64,000 bases of DNA from JAXHUM01 sp034189325 (GCA_034189325.1 JAXHUM010000004.1:1-64000); one strand, 5' to 3'; shown: positions 51,600 to 61,485, counted from the stretch's first letter. The notes: a model not told the origin generated them from the sequence alone. Numbers and translations are program-made.

Positions 51600-52937
51600 T
51601 CAAGGGTCGATGACAAAACGGGCACGAAGTCTTTTCAGTCTCTTTGGTCCGATTCCCCTGACGCGAAGCAAATCCTCAATAGATTTGTACGGTCGCCCGG
51701 CAATGATTCTCTGTGACAAAACAGGTCCGATCCCCTTGATAGCCTCCAATTGCTCGGCAGTGGCCTTGTTCAGATCAACCAGAGTGGACGAAGATTCGCC
51801 CTGGGTCGCCTTGAGGGGAGGATTCGAAGAGTGACGGTTCGCCCTGCTTTCCGAGCGTATCGGGTCAGTGGAAAAGGAGGCGAAAATCGGCAGATGGTCT
51901 GAAAATCCCCTGCCCAGATGTCTGCCCATGCCTCTCTCGGCCCTTTGCCAGCGGTAGATGCGACCCTTTTTGAACAGGTAGTCTGCCTCGAGCTTGTCAA
52001 AGGAATCGTTGGTATAGGATAACCCAATCTTGTCATAGAGACTCTTGGAAACGATCATGTTGTCGGGGCTTCCCCTCCTGCCTGAATATATATAGGACCA
52101 CCTCCTCGATTTGTCCAGTTCAAGCCACAGGTTATACAGGTGCTCGTTCGTGGTCACGTTCTTGATAGTCTTTTCATCGACCAATTCAAGGTCCTTGATG
52201 GTCCCTAAGACATGATTGATACCCGTGATGCCCGACGTGTTGTTCAACGATGGCGACTTTTGGAGGGTCTTGTATTCATTGTAGTTGGAATTAAAGTCGC
52301 CGAGCAAGACAAAATCACTGTCACGGGGAAGACGGTCGATCTCTTGCCTGAGGGCCCTGGCGTAGCTTACCCTCATGCTTTCAGGGCCTCTCTTTGATTT
52401 CCAGTGATTGACAAAAAGGACAAGAGGCGTGCCGTTGATATCAAGAGTAATCTGGAGAATGTTCCTGGCTGATTCATGGTCGACATCTATCTCTTTCTTT
52501 TCAAGGATGGGGAACTTGGACAGAACAGCGCACTTGACAGGAGTGGGCTTGGCGTCGGCAATCTCCATATAGGGATAAAGGCATCTGACCCGCCTCAATC
52601 TGTCACGGAGAAAGGACAGGGCCCTTTCGGACTCAACTTCCTGCAATGCGACAATATCGGCTGCCATTCCATGGATCACCCTGGCGATGTTTTCAGTTTT
52701 GGTGGTATACATATCCCTGTTCCAATGAAAATGGTTGTTCGGGATATACTCCTTGTATTCCGTCCCATCATATCTTAGGTCGAACAGGTTTTCGACGTTG
52801 TAGCTTCCGATCCTGAAGGAGGCCGCTTCGGTGTCTGCATTGAAAAGCAAGACGAACAGGAGGGATAGCATGACGGTTTTTTTCAGCAGGTGTGAGAGAG
52901 AAATGGGAGTATGTATAGGTTTCCTTTTCAATTCCAT
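51600..52937 (-). CDS. secreted endonuclease/exonuclease/phosphatase protein with ComEA-like HhH domain
   Basis: A signal peptide (residues about 20-40, ending AEA) precedes an EEP-fold domain: GSYNVENLFDLRYDG, ALQEVES, LLGDFNSNYNE and SDHLPIFASF carry the metal and catalytic residues. The last about 60 residues are two helix-hairpin-helix motifs (VDLNKATAEQLEAIKGIGPV, VRGIGPKRL), as in ComEA, which binds DNA. It is probably a periplasmic or secreted DNase, for nutrient use or DNA processing. 445 residues. Confidence 0.86.
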   Translation of the reverse strand: MELKRKPIHTPISLSHLLKKTVMLSLLFVLLFNADTEAASFRIGSYNVENLFDLRYDGTEYKEYIPNNHFHWNRDMYTTKTENIARVIHGMAADIVALQEVESERALSFLRDRLRRVRCLYPYMEIADAKPTPVKCAVLSKFPILEKKEIDVDHESARNILQITLDINGTPLVLFVNHWKSKRGPESMRVSYARALRQEIDRLPRDSDFVLLGDFNSNYNEYKTLQKSPSLNNTSGITGINHVLGTIKDLELVDEKTIKNVTTNEHLYNLWLELDKSRRWSYIYSGRRGSPDNMIVSKSLYDKIGLSYTNDSFDKLEADYLFKKGRIYRWQRAERGMGRHLGRGFSDHLPIFASFSTDPIRSESRANRHSSNPPLKATQGESSSTLVDLNKATAEQLEAIKGIGPVLSQRIIAGRPYKSIEDLLRVRGIGPKRLKRLRARFVIDP

Positions 52938-53096
52938 TTCCCGATGAGAGATGCTCCTGATGTATCCTCAACAGGCTATATCGGCATGACTCACAACGTA
53001 AGTGGCACATGTCCTCAAGAGAGGGGATGCGCAGCCGAAAACGCACATAGTGCAAAACAAAAGGAGACAAGGACTTTGAAGGGCATGGCCATGCGT

Positions 53097-53549
53097 TTAG
53101 GGAGCGGATAGAGTGATTATGCGTTTTCTGTGCTCTTGCATAATACATCGGTCCATCACAACAGGAATACCGGCATCCCTCGCCTTCTGAGCGGACTCCT
53201 TATCAACGACCCCAATCTGCATCCAGATGGCATGGACGCCTATCTGTATCGCCTGGTCAACTGCAGATGGGATTCTGGCAGGGCCGAGAAAAAGGTTGGC
53301 CACATCTACTTGAAAGGGAATATCCAGAAGGCTCTGAAAACAGGGTTTGCCAAGGATCTCCTTTTGCCCAGGATTGACGGGAACGATCTCATAACCCTGT
53401 TCCAACAGGTATCGCGCCACTTTATGGCTGTCCCTGGATTCCTTTGGAGAAAGGCCCACCACGGCAATCGTCTTATAAGATCGAAGTATCTCCTCAATAT
53501 CCTTGGACGAGGAGTCATCGCCGGGCTGTAGTGTAAGACCATTCGGCAT
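53097..53549 (-). CDS. CoA-binding domain protein (YccU family)
   Basis: A Rossmann-type domain: TIAVVGLSPKESRDSHKVAR (the CoA-binding loop), GYEIVPVNPGQKEILGKPCF and VDVANLFLGP, then GVHAIWMQIGVVDKESAQKA and VMDRCIMQEH. Small stand-alone proteins of this kind bind CoA and their role is unknown. 150 residues, normal. It begins 47 nt after tatA in the same direction. Confidence 0.88.
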   Translation of the reverse strand: MPNGLTLQPGDDSSSKDIEEILRSYKTIAVVGLSPKESRDSHKVARYLLEQGYEIVPVNPGQKEILGKPCFQSLLDIPFQVDVANLFLGPARIPSAVDQAIQIGVHAIWMQIGVVDKESAQKARDAGIPVVMDRCIMQEHRKRIITLSAP

Positions 53550-53596
53550 GTCGCTTCCCCTTTCAATGTTTGCGGAAAAAACGCGAATTCCACGGA

Positions 53597-53887
53597 CTAA
53601 TCTATAATTCTTTTGATCTTCTCCGCCTTTTGTTTGATTTCCGAGACCTTCTTCACTTCCGGTATCTTGTCTAAGGCGCTGTTCAAGATCTTGTTCTCCA
53701 ACGAGGTCGGTTTATCCCCCTTCTTATCAACCTCACCCTTGTCGGGATTCCTCTCCCTCTTCGCCTTTTTAAATTCGCCTATGGCGCCTCCAAGACCCTT
53801 TCCGATTTCGGGCAATCTCTTGGCGCCGAACAAAAAAAGGATGATAAGGGCGATAATGATTATTTCCGGAAGGCCGAGGCCAAACAT
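53597..53887 (-). CDS. tatA: twin-arginine translocase subunit TatA
   Basis: The start MFGLGLPEIIIIALIILFLF is the TatA membrane helix, followed by the FGAKRLPEIGKGLG hinge and amphipathic helix. The C-terminus is a charged, Lys-rich tail, longer than in some homologs. TatA forms the Tat pore; DsrO in this window has a Tat signal. tatB and tatC are not adjacent. Confidence 0.94.
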   Translation of the reverse strand: MFGLGLPEIIIIALIILFLFGAKRLPEIGKGLGGAIGEFKKAKRERNPDKGEVDKKGDKPTSLENKILNSALDKIPEVKKVSEIKQKAEKIKRIID

Positions 53888-53966
53888 CGGTCAGTTCCTC
53901 ACTCGTTGCCTTGGGAGTCCATTTTCCCAAAGGCCGGCAGCGTTAGGGTCAAATTCATCAATAATC

Positions 53967-54108
53967 GAGTTAGCTACAAAATGTTCAATTCTGTTCGAGG
54001 TCAAGGAAGATAGAAATTTTAACCACAGGAATACAATGAGTATTTCGATGATTAAAATGTGAGCCTGACGTAGAGATCGGACAAAAGGGGGCGTTTTGAA
54101 ATCGGCTC
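53967..54108. repeat. 142-bp dispersed repeat, copy 2 (MITE-like)
   Basis: Same length and orientation as the copy at 25984-26125, without gaps. The best-matching parts are ATTTTAACC, AATGTGA and AAGGGGGCGTTTTG. Its terminal inverted repeats are worn (GAG...AAAA versus TTTTG...CTC). It lies between tatA and the end of purM. Confidence 0.8.
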
Positions 54109-54114
54109 AATCTT

Positions 54115-55173
54115 CTAATCAATTAAGCGGACGGCCTCTTCGTTGTCCTTTCTCGCTTTCACCGAGCCGATATGCCAGGCCTTTTCCCCCATGCCTTCCA
54201 GTCTGACAAGGACCTCGGCAATATCCTCCTCGCTGACGACGGCAACGAGACCCAGGCCGTTATTAAAGGTCCGCATCATTTCGCTGTTGGAAATTCGTCC
54301 TGCCTTCTGAATATAAGAAAACACAGGAGGGCAGGGCCAGCTATTCCTGTTAATGACGGCCTTACATGATTTGGGCAGTATTCTGGGGACATTGTCGATG
54401 AGGCCTCCTCCGGTAATATGTGCAATACCGTAGATCTTAAAATCCCTTCTCAAATTGTGTATGGCCTTGGCATAGATTTTTGTAGGTTCAATAAGTTCCT
54501 CTCCGAGGGTACGGCCGAAGTCCTGAATATGATCATCCACCGACATCTTGAGCCCATCAAAGAAGATCTTCCGGACCAGTGAAAAGCCGTTACTGTGAAT
54601 GCCGCTGGACCCGATACCAACGAGCTGGTGACCCACGGCTATCTCAGAACCATCCAGGAGGTCTTCATTATCGGCCAACCCCACCACGAAACCGGCAAGA
54701 TCATATTCACCTTCTGCGTAGAATCCGGGCATCTCGGCCGTCTCTCCACCAATGAGGGAGCAATCAGCCTGCTTGCATCCTTCGGCGATGCCCTTGACAA
54801 TATCGGTGACCTGATCCACATCGAGTTTTCCCACCGATATATAGTCGAGAAGGAAGAGGGGCAAGGCCCCTTGGACCATGATATCATTTATACACATGGC
54901 CACGAGGTCGATCCCCACAGTATCATGTTTGTCCAACATGAATGCGATCTTCAGCTTCGTGCCCACACCATCCGTCGAGCTGACAAGCACCGGATTCTTG
55001 ACATTCTGAAGATTGAGAGAAAAGGCCCCCGCGAAGCTCCCAATATCGGTAATCACGCCGGACTTAAAGGTCTTACTCACTATGGGCTTCAAGGTCTCAA
55101 TCAAACGGTTTGCCGCATCAATATCAACGCCGGCCTTGGCGTATGTGCTCTTTCCCTGATCTTTATCCATCAT
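54115..55173 (-). CDS. purM: phosphoribosylformylglycinamidine cyclo-ligase PurM
   Basis: PurM makes aminoimidazole ribotide in purine synthesis. Visible: YAKAGVDIDAANRLIE, VLVSSTDGVGTKLKIA, the metal and ATP site DLVAMCINDIMVQGALPLF, GGETAEMPG and GIAHITGGGLIDNVPRILP. 352 residues, normal. It stands alone, with a possible operator-promoter upstream. ATG 55170, one codon in, is an alternative start with better spacing to AGGA. Confidence 0.96.
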   Translation of the reverse strand: MMDKDQGKSTYAKAGVDIDAANRLIETLKPIVSKTFKSGVITDIGSFAGAFSLNLQNVKNPVLVSSTDGVGTKLKIAFMLDKHDTVGIDLVAMCINDIMVQGALPLFLLDYISVGKLDVDQVTDIVKGIAEGCKQADCSLIGGETAEMPGFYAEGEYDLAGFVVGLADNEDLLDGSEIAVGHQLVGIGSSGIHSNGFSLVRKIFFDGLKMSVDDHIQDFGRTLGEELIEPTKIYAKAIHNLRRDFKIYGIAHITGGGLIDNVPRILPKSCKAVINRNSWPCPPVFSYIQKAGRISNSEMMRTFNNGLGLVAVVSEEDIAEVLVRLEGMGEKAWHIGSVKARKDNEEAVRLID

Positions 55174-55208
55174 CTATCCTGCACCCTATTCTGGTCGCGA
55201 ATCAAACT

Positions 55209-55228
55209 GACAATATACCTATATTGTC
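55209..55228. promoter_or_regulatory. 20-bp perfect palindrome upstream of purM
   Basis: GACAATATA and TATATTGTC are exact inverted repeats around CC. It lies immediately downstream of the putative -10 of purM, over the likely transcription start, so a repressor bound here would block purM. The regulator is unknown. Confidence 0.55.
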
Positions 55229-55256
55229 TTTTATTATCTGGCGATTTTGTTGTCAA
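55228..55256 (-). promoter_or_regulatory. probable purM promoter
   Basis: On the minus strand TTGACA (55256-55251), a 17-nt spacer and TAAAAG (55233-55228). The -35 is perfect and the -10 is fair. Confidence 0.5.
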
Positions 55257-55395
55257 TAGGATCTTTGCAGCGATGGTAATGAGAGGTCCTATAAGTCTTT
55301 GAGTTTGGCTTTGATTTTTTCGACCCCCCGGTATAGAATGCTTTATTTTTCAACCTCGCCAGTGAGAACAGCTTTGACATCGAAGGAGTGAGGCT

Positions 55396-56562
55396 ATGCA
55401 AGAATTCAGGAGAATGAACCGTTTACCGCCATATGTCTTTGCCACCGTGGACAAGATAAAAATGGAGGCCCGGCACCGAGGTGAAGACATCGTCGACCTG
55501 GGGATGGGAAACCCCGATCTTTCCACGCCTGATCATATTGTCGATAAGCTCATTGAGGCAGCGCAGAAGGGGCACAATCATAGGTATTCCGCTTCAATGG
55601 GTATCAAAAAACTCAGACTGGCTATTAGTGATTGGTACAAGCGTCGCTTTGACGTGGATGTGGATCCGGATGAAGAGACGATTGTCACAATCGGCGCCAA
55701 AGAAGGCCTTTCGCACCTCGTCCTGGCAACTGTCAGTCCGGGGGATGTCGTCTTTGCACCCAATCCCACATATCCTATCCACCCCTATTCCGTCATCATC
55801 GCAGGTGGTGATTTGAGGAGTATTCCCATCGGGCCTGACAGGGATTTTTTTGAGGATCTCCTGACGGCGACCAAACAGACCTGGCCGAATCCCAAGATGC
55901 TCATAATCTCATACCCCCATAACCCGACGACCGAGGTTGTGGATATAGAGTTTTTTGAAAAGATTGTGGAGTTCTGCCGCGAACATGACATGCTTGTTAT
56001 CCATGACTTCGCTTACGCCGACCTGGTATTTGACGGCTATAAGCCCCCCAGTTTTCTCCAGGTCCCCGGCGCCAAGGATATTGGTGTGGAGCTCTTCAGT
56101 CTCTCAAAGAGCTATTCCATGCCGGGCTGGAGAGTCGGTTTTTGCGTGGGGAACCCCGTCCTTGTGGCGGCCCTGAAGAGGATCAAGAGTTACCTTGATT
56201 ACGGCATGTTTCAACCCATCCAGATCGCCTCGATCATCGCGCTGAACGGGCCTTATGATTGTGTCACCGAGATCGTCAATACCTACAAGGAGCGGAGAGA
56301 TGTGCTTATCGACGGGCTCAATCGCGTAGGATGGTCTATTGAAAAACCCAAGGGGACCATGTTTGTGTGGGCCAGGATTCCCGAGAAATTTCAGGACATG
56401 GGTTCTGTAGAGTTCTCTAAAATGCTTATTGAAAAGGCCAAGGTGGCTGTCTCTCCAGGTGCCGGTTTTGGGCAATATGGGGATAGTTTTGTCCGTTTTG
56501 CTTTGGTAGAAAACCCCCAACGGATCAGGCAGGCCATCAGGGGGATAAAATACCTCTTGTAA
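55396..56562 (+). CDS. alaC: PLP-dependent class I aminotransferase, AlaC-like
   Basis: Class I/II aminotransferase: [20 protein letters not shown], the aldehyde-pocket Asn/Tyr region [10 protein letters not shown], and [15 protein letters not shown] with the PLP-binding Lys. Close in pattern to AlaC and to LL-diaminopimelate aminotransferase-like proteins. 388 residues. It precedes hom by 13 nt, so it may serve amino acid synthesis from pyruvate or oxaloacetate. Exact substrate is uncertain. Confidence 0.9.
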   Translation: MQEFRRMNRLPPYVFATVDKIKMEARHRGEDIVDLGMGNPDLSTPDHIVDKLIEAAQKGHNHRYSASMGIKKLRLAISDWYKRRFDVDVDPDEETIVTIGAKEGLSHLVLATVSPGDVVFAPNPTYPIHPYSVIIAGGDLRSIPIGPDRDFFEDLLTATKQTWPNPKMLIISYPHNPTTEVVDIEFFEKIVEFCREHDMLVIHDFAYADLVFDGYKPPSFLQVPGAKDIGVELFSLSKSYSMPGWRVGFCVGNPVLVAALKRIKSYLDYGMFQPIQIASIIALNGPYDCVTEIVNTYKERRDVLIDGLNRVGWSIEKPKGTMFVWARIPEKFQDMGSVEFSKMLIEKAKVAVSPGAGFGQYGDSFVRFALVENPQRIRQAIRGIKYLL

Positions 56563-56575
56563 AAAGGACACATCC

Positions 56576-57880
56576 ATGTCGCACATCAATGTTGGTATCA
56601 TCGGATTTGGCACTGTGGGAGCGGGAACCTATGAGGCGCTCACCGAGAACAGGGACATCATCTCGAGCCGGGTTGGAGCGGATGTGAATGTCAAGAGAGT
56701 AGCGGATCTAGACATTGACTCCGACAGGGGCGTTGCGATTGACAGGGGCCTTTTGACCACCGATGCCATGGAGGTGATCCAAGATCCCGAAATCGATATT
56801 GTGGTTGAGCTGATGGGTGGTCTCGGCAAGGCCAAGGAATTCATCCTGAGGGCCATGGAAAAGGGCAAGCATGTGGTCACGGCGAACAAGGCCCTTCTTG
56901 CCGAGTGTGGCCGGGAGATATATGAAACTGCAAAGGACCATGGGGTGAATCTGGCCTTTGAGGCGAGCGTTTGCGGAGGCATACCCATCATCAGCGCCCT
57001 AAGGCGAGGCCTTGCCGGCAATCATATCCAAGCCATGATGGGTATCCTGAACGGGACCTCCAATTATATCCTGACCGGAATGAAACGGGACAACATTCCC
57101 TACGATCAGATGGTGCAAGAGGCTGTCACGCTCGGTTTTGCGGAAGATCCTCCGACCCTTGACGTTGACGGCACCGACGCGGCTCACAAGTTGGCCATCC
57201 TTGTATCGATCGCCTTCGGCGCCCCGGTCACTTTTGATGATATCTACCGAGAAGGCATCCAGGCGATGACCCCAGACGATATTCTCTTTGCCGATGAGTT
57301 CGGGTACACTATCAAGTTGCTGGGGATCGCAGCAGGTTCAAAAGATGCCATTCAGGCCCGTGTCCATCCCACCATGATTCCCAAGGGACATATCCTGGCG
57401 AATGTCAATGAGGCTTACAATGCTGTTTATGTGGAGGGCGATTTTGTCGGCCCCAATCTTTATTACGGCCTCGGTGCCGGAAGAAGACCTACAGGCAGTG
57501 CTGTCGTCTCGGATATCATGGAATTGGCAAGGCAGATTCGTTTGGGGCAGAAAGGTTTGATGCCTCCCCTGGCCCATGTACGTCCACTTGTGGAAAGGAT
57601 AAAGATCCAGCCGATGGAAGAACTGACCAGCGCCTATTACTTCAGGTTTTCCGCCCTGGACCGTCCTGGAGTTCTTTCCAAGATAGCCGGTATTCTAGGT
57701 CAACAGGAGATCAGCATTTCATCCGTTATTCAGAAGGGGAGGGAGGAAAACGGGCCTGTACCGATCGTCATGCTCACCCACGAGGCTCGAGAGAAGAATG
57801 TGCAAAGGGCTATTTCTGAACTGAGCGACCAAGAAATCCTGACCGGCAAGACAGTTGTGATTCGTGTAGAGAACAGGTAG
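56576..57880 (+). CDS. hom: homoserine dehydrogenase
   Basis: The NAD(P) loop GIIGFGTVGAG, VVELMGGLGKAKEFI, VTANKALLAE and the substrate site NYILTGM with GFAEDPPTLDVDGTDAAHKL are present, with a C-terminal ACT domain (FRFSALDRPGVLSKIAGIL) for feedback by threonine. It reduces aspartate semialdehyde to homoserine. 434 residues. An ApgM-type gene begins 7 nt after it. Confidence 0.95.
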   Translation: MSHINVGIIGFGTVGAGTYEALTENRDIISSRVGADVNVKRVADLDIDSDRGVAIDRGLLTTDAMEVIQDPEIDIVVELMGGLGKAKEFILRAMEKGKHVVTANKALLAECGREIYETAKDHGVNLAFEASVCGGIPIISALRRGLAGNHIQAMMGILNGTSNYILTGMKRDNIPYDQMVQEAVTLGFAEDPPTLDVDGTDAAHKLAILVSIAFGAPVTFDDIYREGIQAMTPDDILFADEFGYTIKLLGIAAGSKDAIQARVHPTMIPKGHILANVNEAYNAVYVEGDFVGPNLYYGLGAGRRPTGSAVVSDIMELARQIRLGQKGLMPPLAHVRPLVERIKIQPMEELTSAYYFRFSALDRPGVLSKIAGILGQQEISISSVIQKGREENGPVPIVMLTHEAREKNVQRAISELSDQEILTGKTVVIRVENR

Positions 57881-57887
57881 AGACAAG

Positions 57888-59114
57888 ATGAGGGGCCGAC
57901 ATAAGAGGAAATACATTGTCTTGATCGGGGACGGGATGGCCGATTACGCAATCCCTGCGCTGGATAACAAGACACCTCTTCAGATTGCCAAGACACCCCA
58001 CATGGATCGGATCGCCGCCTGCAGGATAGGTCGTGTAAAAACCATACCTGACGGCATGGAACCCGGCAGCGACGTGGCCAACCTGTCGCTTTTGGGATAC
58101 GATCCTCTGATTTATCATACGGGCCGGGCACCGCTTGAGGCGGCGAGCATGGGAGTGGATCTGGGTCCCGACCAGGTCGCCTTCCGGATGAATCTGGTCA
58201 CGCTGGATCGGAAATCGAATGACGACATTGTGATGGTCAGCCACAGCAGTGGCAATATCAGCACCCCTGAGGCAAAACAACTCGTCAGGACTCTGAAAGA
58301 GACAATGAACATTCCCCCATTGCGCGTCTATCCCGGGGTTGCCTACCGACACCTTCTGGTCTGGGATCACGGGCCTGACAAAGCCGATACGATCCCTCCA
58401 CACGATGTCCTTGGACAAAATATGGCCCTCTATCTAAACCGGAATCCACGAGGTCCTGTCCAAGACCTTGTTCGGGCTTCCTGGGAACCCCTGGAAAATC
58501 ATCCGGTCAACCGAAAAAGAAGGCAACAGGGATTGATGGAGGCCAACTCGATCTGGCTTTGGGGGCAGGGAAAGGCCCCTCAACTTCCCCTTTTCAGTGA
58601 TCGCTTCGGCCTGAGGGGCGGGTCTGTTTCAGCTGTCGATCTCTTAAAGGGAATTGGTGCCAATGCCGGTTTTGAACGGATTCATGTGGAGGGGGCAACA
58701 GGGTATCTGGATACGAATTATCAGGGGAAGGCGGAAGAGGCCCTGAAGGGACTGAACCACCTCGATTTTGTATTTGTCCATGTGGAGGCCCCGGATGAGG
58801 CCAGTCACGAGGGCAGCGTGAAAGACAAGATCAGGGCGATCGAGTCTTTTGACGAGAAAGTGGTCGGTGTCATCCTGCGTCACTTGGATGCCTTTGATGA
58901 TCTGAGGGTCATGGTGGTCAGCGACCATTATACCCCGATTTCCAAAAAGACCCATACCAACGAACCGGCTCCTTTTGCCTGGGCCGACAAAAAAGAGCTG
59001 ACGTCGACCGTGAGTGGGCCCGGGTTTTCAGAGAGGAACGCCGAAGAATCGGGTATCTTTTTCGAGAAAGGGCATGATCTCATGCCCGCATTCCTGGAAC
59101 ACTCTTCCGAATAA
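57888..59114 (+). CDS. apgM: ApgM-type phosphoglycerate mutase, proposed homoserine kinase
   Basis: An alkaline-phosphatase-superfamily enzyme: VLIGDGMADY with the metal-binding Asp, GSDVANLSLLGYDP with the nucleophilic Ser, and VVSDHYTPIS. It resembles archaeal-type cofactor-independent phosphoglycerate mutase. Bacterial members encoded right after hom form a subgroup proposed to act as homoserine kinase, and no thrB-type kinase is seen here. Both roles remain possible; the tight hom linkage favours the second. 408 residues. Confidence 0.88.
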   Translation: MRGRHKRKYIVLIGDGMADYAIPALDNKTPLQIAKTPHMDRIAACRIGRVKTIPDGMEPGSDVANLSLLGYDPLIYHTGRAPLEAASMGVDLGPDQVAFRMNLVTLDRKSNDDIVMVSHSSGNISTPEAKQLVRTLKETMNIPPLRVYPGVAYRHLLVWDHGPDKADTIPPHDVLGQNMALYLNRNPRGPVQDLVRASWEPLENHPVNRKRRQQGLMEANSIWLWGQGKAPQLPLFSDRFGLRGGSVSAVDLLKGIGANAGFERIHVEGATGYLDTNYQGKAEEALKGLNHLDFVFVHVEAPDEASHEGSVKDKIRAIESFDEKVVGVILRHLDAFDDLRVMVVSDHYTPISKKTHTNEPAPFAWADKKELTSTVSGPGFSERNAEESGIFFEKGHDLMPAFLEHSSE

Positions 59115-59127
59115 TCAGATCCCAATC

Positions 59128-60702
59128 ATGGAGGGCGACGAGGCCTTGTGGTCTTTTGGAAAAGGGGAGAGAGAGAAGAGGCCGTCAAGAAAGAAGGTCT
59201 TCCTTGCCATCCTTTCAGGCCTCCTATTGACAGCGGCCTTCCCACCCTTAGGACTCTCTCTGGTGGCCTGGATCGCCCTGGTCCCCCTTTTTTTCAGCCT
59301 TGACAACGAACCTCCCTCAGTCGCCTTTCGGCTGGGTCTGATCGCGGGTCTCGTCCATTTCCTGAGTCTCATCTATTGGATAGCGGAGGTCCTCGGACGG
59401 TACGGCAATCTCCATTTTCTGGTGAGCCTGGTCCCGCTGGGTCTCCTGTGCCTTTATCTGGCCTTGTACCTTGGTCTTTTTTCTCTTCTTGTGCTCCATG
59501 TAAGGGATTCCAGGTTTCTTCCCCTGTTTGCCTCCTGTTTCTGGGTCTGCCTGGAATTCGTTCGGGCAAAAGCCCTTACCGGTTTTCCCTGGTGTCTTTT
59601 GGGCTATTCACAGTACACCAATCTTCCCCTTGTCCAGGTGACGGATCTTACAGGAGTCTATGGTCTCTCCTTTCTCATTGTCTTTTCTAACGGGCTGATC
59701 TTTTCCTGGATGCGGAAACACCCCCACAGGACAATGAGCACATCCATCGTCAATACCGGCCTTTTTGTATGTATGCTAGGGCTGGTGTTGGTCTATGGCC
59801 ATAAGTGCCTTTCAGAAGTTCCCAAGGCAAAAGGTGGGGAGAAAGAGATGACCGTATCGGTGATTCAGGCCAATATCGACCAGTCCGTCAAATGGGATCC
59901 ACAGTTCCAGGAAGAGACCCTTGCCATTTACGAGAGACTGACGCGAGCGGCCAAGGGTTCCGACCCGGATGTAATCGTATGGCCTGAGACAGCCGTCCCT
60001 TTCTTCTTTCAGGACAGGCCCAAACTCGCCGCAAAGGTGCGCGCCCTGGCCAAGGAATCAGGAGTGACACTCATCTTTGGAAGCCCTGCCTATCGGCGGG
60101 TCAATGGTAAAATAGAATACTACAATCGGGCATACATGATATCGAATGACGGCAAGGGGGGCCAGTTCTATGACAAAGTCCATCTTGTGCCTTTTGGAGA
60201 ATATGTCCCGCTGAAGAGCCTGCTCTTTTTTGTGGACCGTTTGGTCCCGGCGGCAGGAGATTTTAAATCAGGAGACAAGATCGCCCCTCTTAGTTTCGGG
60301 GACCTTGCCGCAGGGGTCCTGATATGTTTCGAGGCGGTTTTCCCGGGCCTGGCCAATGCCCATCGAAGGGCGGGGGCCAATTTTCTGGTCAATCTTACGA
60401 ATGACGCTTGGTTCGGGATGACCAGTGCGCCTTACCAGCATTTGAGTATGGCTGTATTCCGTGCTGTGGAAAACCGGCTGCCGATGATAAGGGCGGCCAA
60501 CACCGGTTTCAGCGCCTTTGTCACACCACGGGGAAAAATCGTGAGACAGACCGGCCTTTTCCGAGAGGAGGTCCTAACAGGGACCATCTCCCTGCGTCAG
60601 CACCCTGTAACATTCTATGCCCGACATGGAGACATTTTTTCGGGGATAGTCCTGATTTTATCCCTCGCGAAAATCCTCTCCACCTTTAGGAAGGGTCGAT
60701 AG
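59128..60702 (+). CDS. lnt: apolipoprotein N-acyltransferase Lnt
   Basis: Lnt adds the third acyl chain to lipoproteins in the inner membrane. About six N-terminal membrane segments are followed by a nitrilase-type domain with the catalytic Glu (VWPETAVPFF), Lys (YDKVHLVPFGEY) and Cys (GVLICFEAVFP). I start at ATG 59128 because it is the first after the previous stop; no strong ribosome binding site. Lipoprotein substrates in this window include MshL and the LEA-like protein. Confidence 0.93.
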   Translation: MEGDEALWSFGKGEREKRPSRKKVFLAILSGLLLTAAFPPLGLSLVAWIALVPLFFSLDNEPPSVAFRLGLIAGLVHFLSLIYWIAEVLGRYGNLHFLVSLVPLGLLCLYLALYLGLFSLLVLHVRDSRFLPLFASCFWVCLEFVRAKALTGFPWCLLGYSQYTNLPLVQVTDLTGVYGLSFLIVFSNGLIFSWMRKHPHRTMSTSIVNTGLFVCMLGLVLVYGHKCLSEVPKAKGGEKEMTVSVIQANIDQSVKWDPQFQEETLAIYERLTRAAKGSDPDVIVWPETAVPFFFQDRPKLAAKVRALAKESGVTLIFGSPAYRRVNGKIEYYNRAYMISNDGKGGQFYDKVHLVPFGEYVPLKSLLFFVDRLVPAAGDFKSGDKIAPLSFGDLAAGVLICFEAVFPGLANAHRRAGANFLVNLTNDAWFGMTSAPYQHLSMAVFRAVENRLPMIRAANTGFSAFVTPRGKIVRQTGLFREEVLTGTISLRQHPVTFYARHGDIFSGIVLILSLAKILSTFRKGR

Positions 60703-60906
60703 GATAAAAATGATACGCAATCACGGGCGTTCATGTCCCAATCCCTGCATGGCTCTCCAAAGGATTGTCGTGGTCCCTCTATCTTTGAGAGCGATAGCCG
60801 GGATCTGTTGCGAAAAGAGTGGTCCCACACAAACAGGGTTGACCTGGATGTGTCGCCAGCTTAGTATTTGGGTATAGGGTGAAGAATTTCTCAAAGGAAA
60901 AATGAG

Positions 60907-61485
60907 ATGATACATTTGTTGAGAGGCCCCTTTGAAAAGGTATCGAGGCCTTTGGTGGATTTCCTGGTCAACCGTCACTTCTCAGCCTCTTACTTATCCC
61001 TGATCGCCCTTTCGGGCACGGTTTTGGCCTCTGTTTTTATTTACAATGAGTACTGGATCACCGGAGCCCTGTTGTTTATCCTTTTTTCTCTTTTTGACGC
61101 ACTGGACGGGTCTCTGGCGAGGAGGAACAAAACAGCAGGTCCCAAAGGCGCCTTTATTGATTCGGTCGGTGATAGGTTTGCAGACAGTGCCATATATATA
61201 GCCGTTATCTTGTACGCCTTTGATAAGGGGAATAAGACGATATTGCTTCTTGCCCTGCTGGCCCTTGTGACCTCCCTGATTACGAGCTACGTGAAGGCAA
61301 GGGCGGAGTGCTTTCAGGAGTTCGGATCTATTGGGTTTTTACAGAGGCCTGAGAGGATCCTCATTATATTCTTGATGCTGATGTTTCCCCAATTTCTTGT
61401 GGTCGGCCTATGGATTCTCGTTATCGGAGGTTTCTTGACCATTTTCCATAGAATCTATACCGCCATCAAGGCATTTGATGCTTAG
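60907..61485 (+). CDS. CDP-alcohol phosphatidyltransferase family protein
   Basis: The family motif D-G-x2-A-R-x8-G-x3-D-x3-D is present in LDGSLARRNKTAGPKGAF and DSVGDRFAD. Several membrane segments. It transfers a phosphatidyl group from a CDP-lipid to an alcohol such as glycerol phosphate or inositol phosphate; the alcohol cannot be told. 192 residues. It is separated from lnt by 204 nt in which I see nothing. Confidence 0.88.
   Translation: MIHLLRGPFEKVSRPLVDFLVNRHFSASYLSLIALSGTVLASVFIYNEYWITGALLFILFSLFDALDGSLARRNKTAGPKGAFIDSVGDRFADSAIYIAVILYAFDKGNKTILLLALLALVTSLITSYVKARAECFQEFGSIGFLQRPERILIIFLMLMFPQFLVVGLWILVIGGFLTIFHRIYTAIKAFDA

Noticed and set aside
54595..55302. Plus-strand frame of 235 codons
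   Set aside because: It is antisense to purM and runs through its promoter region.
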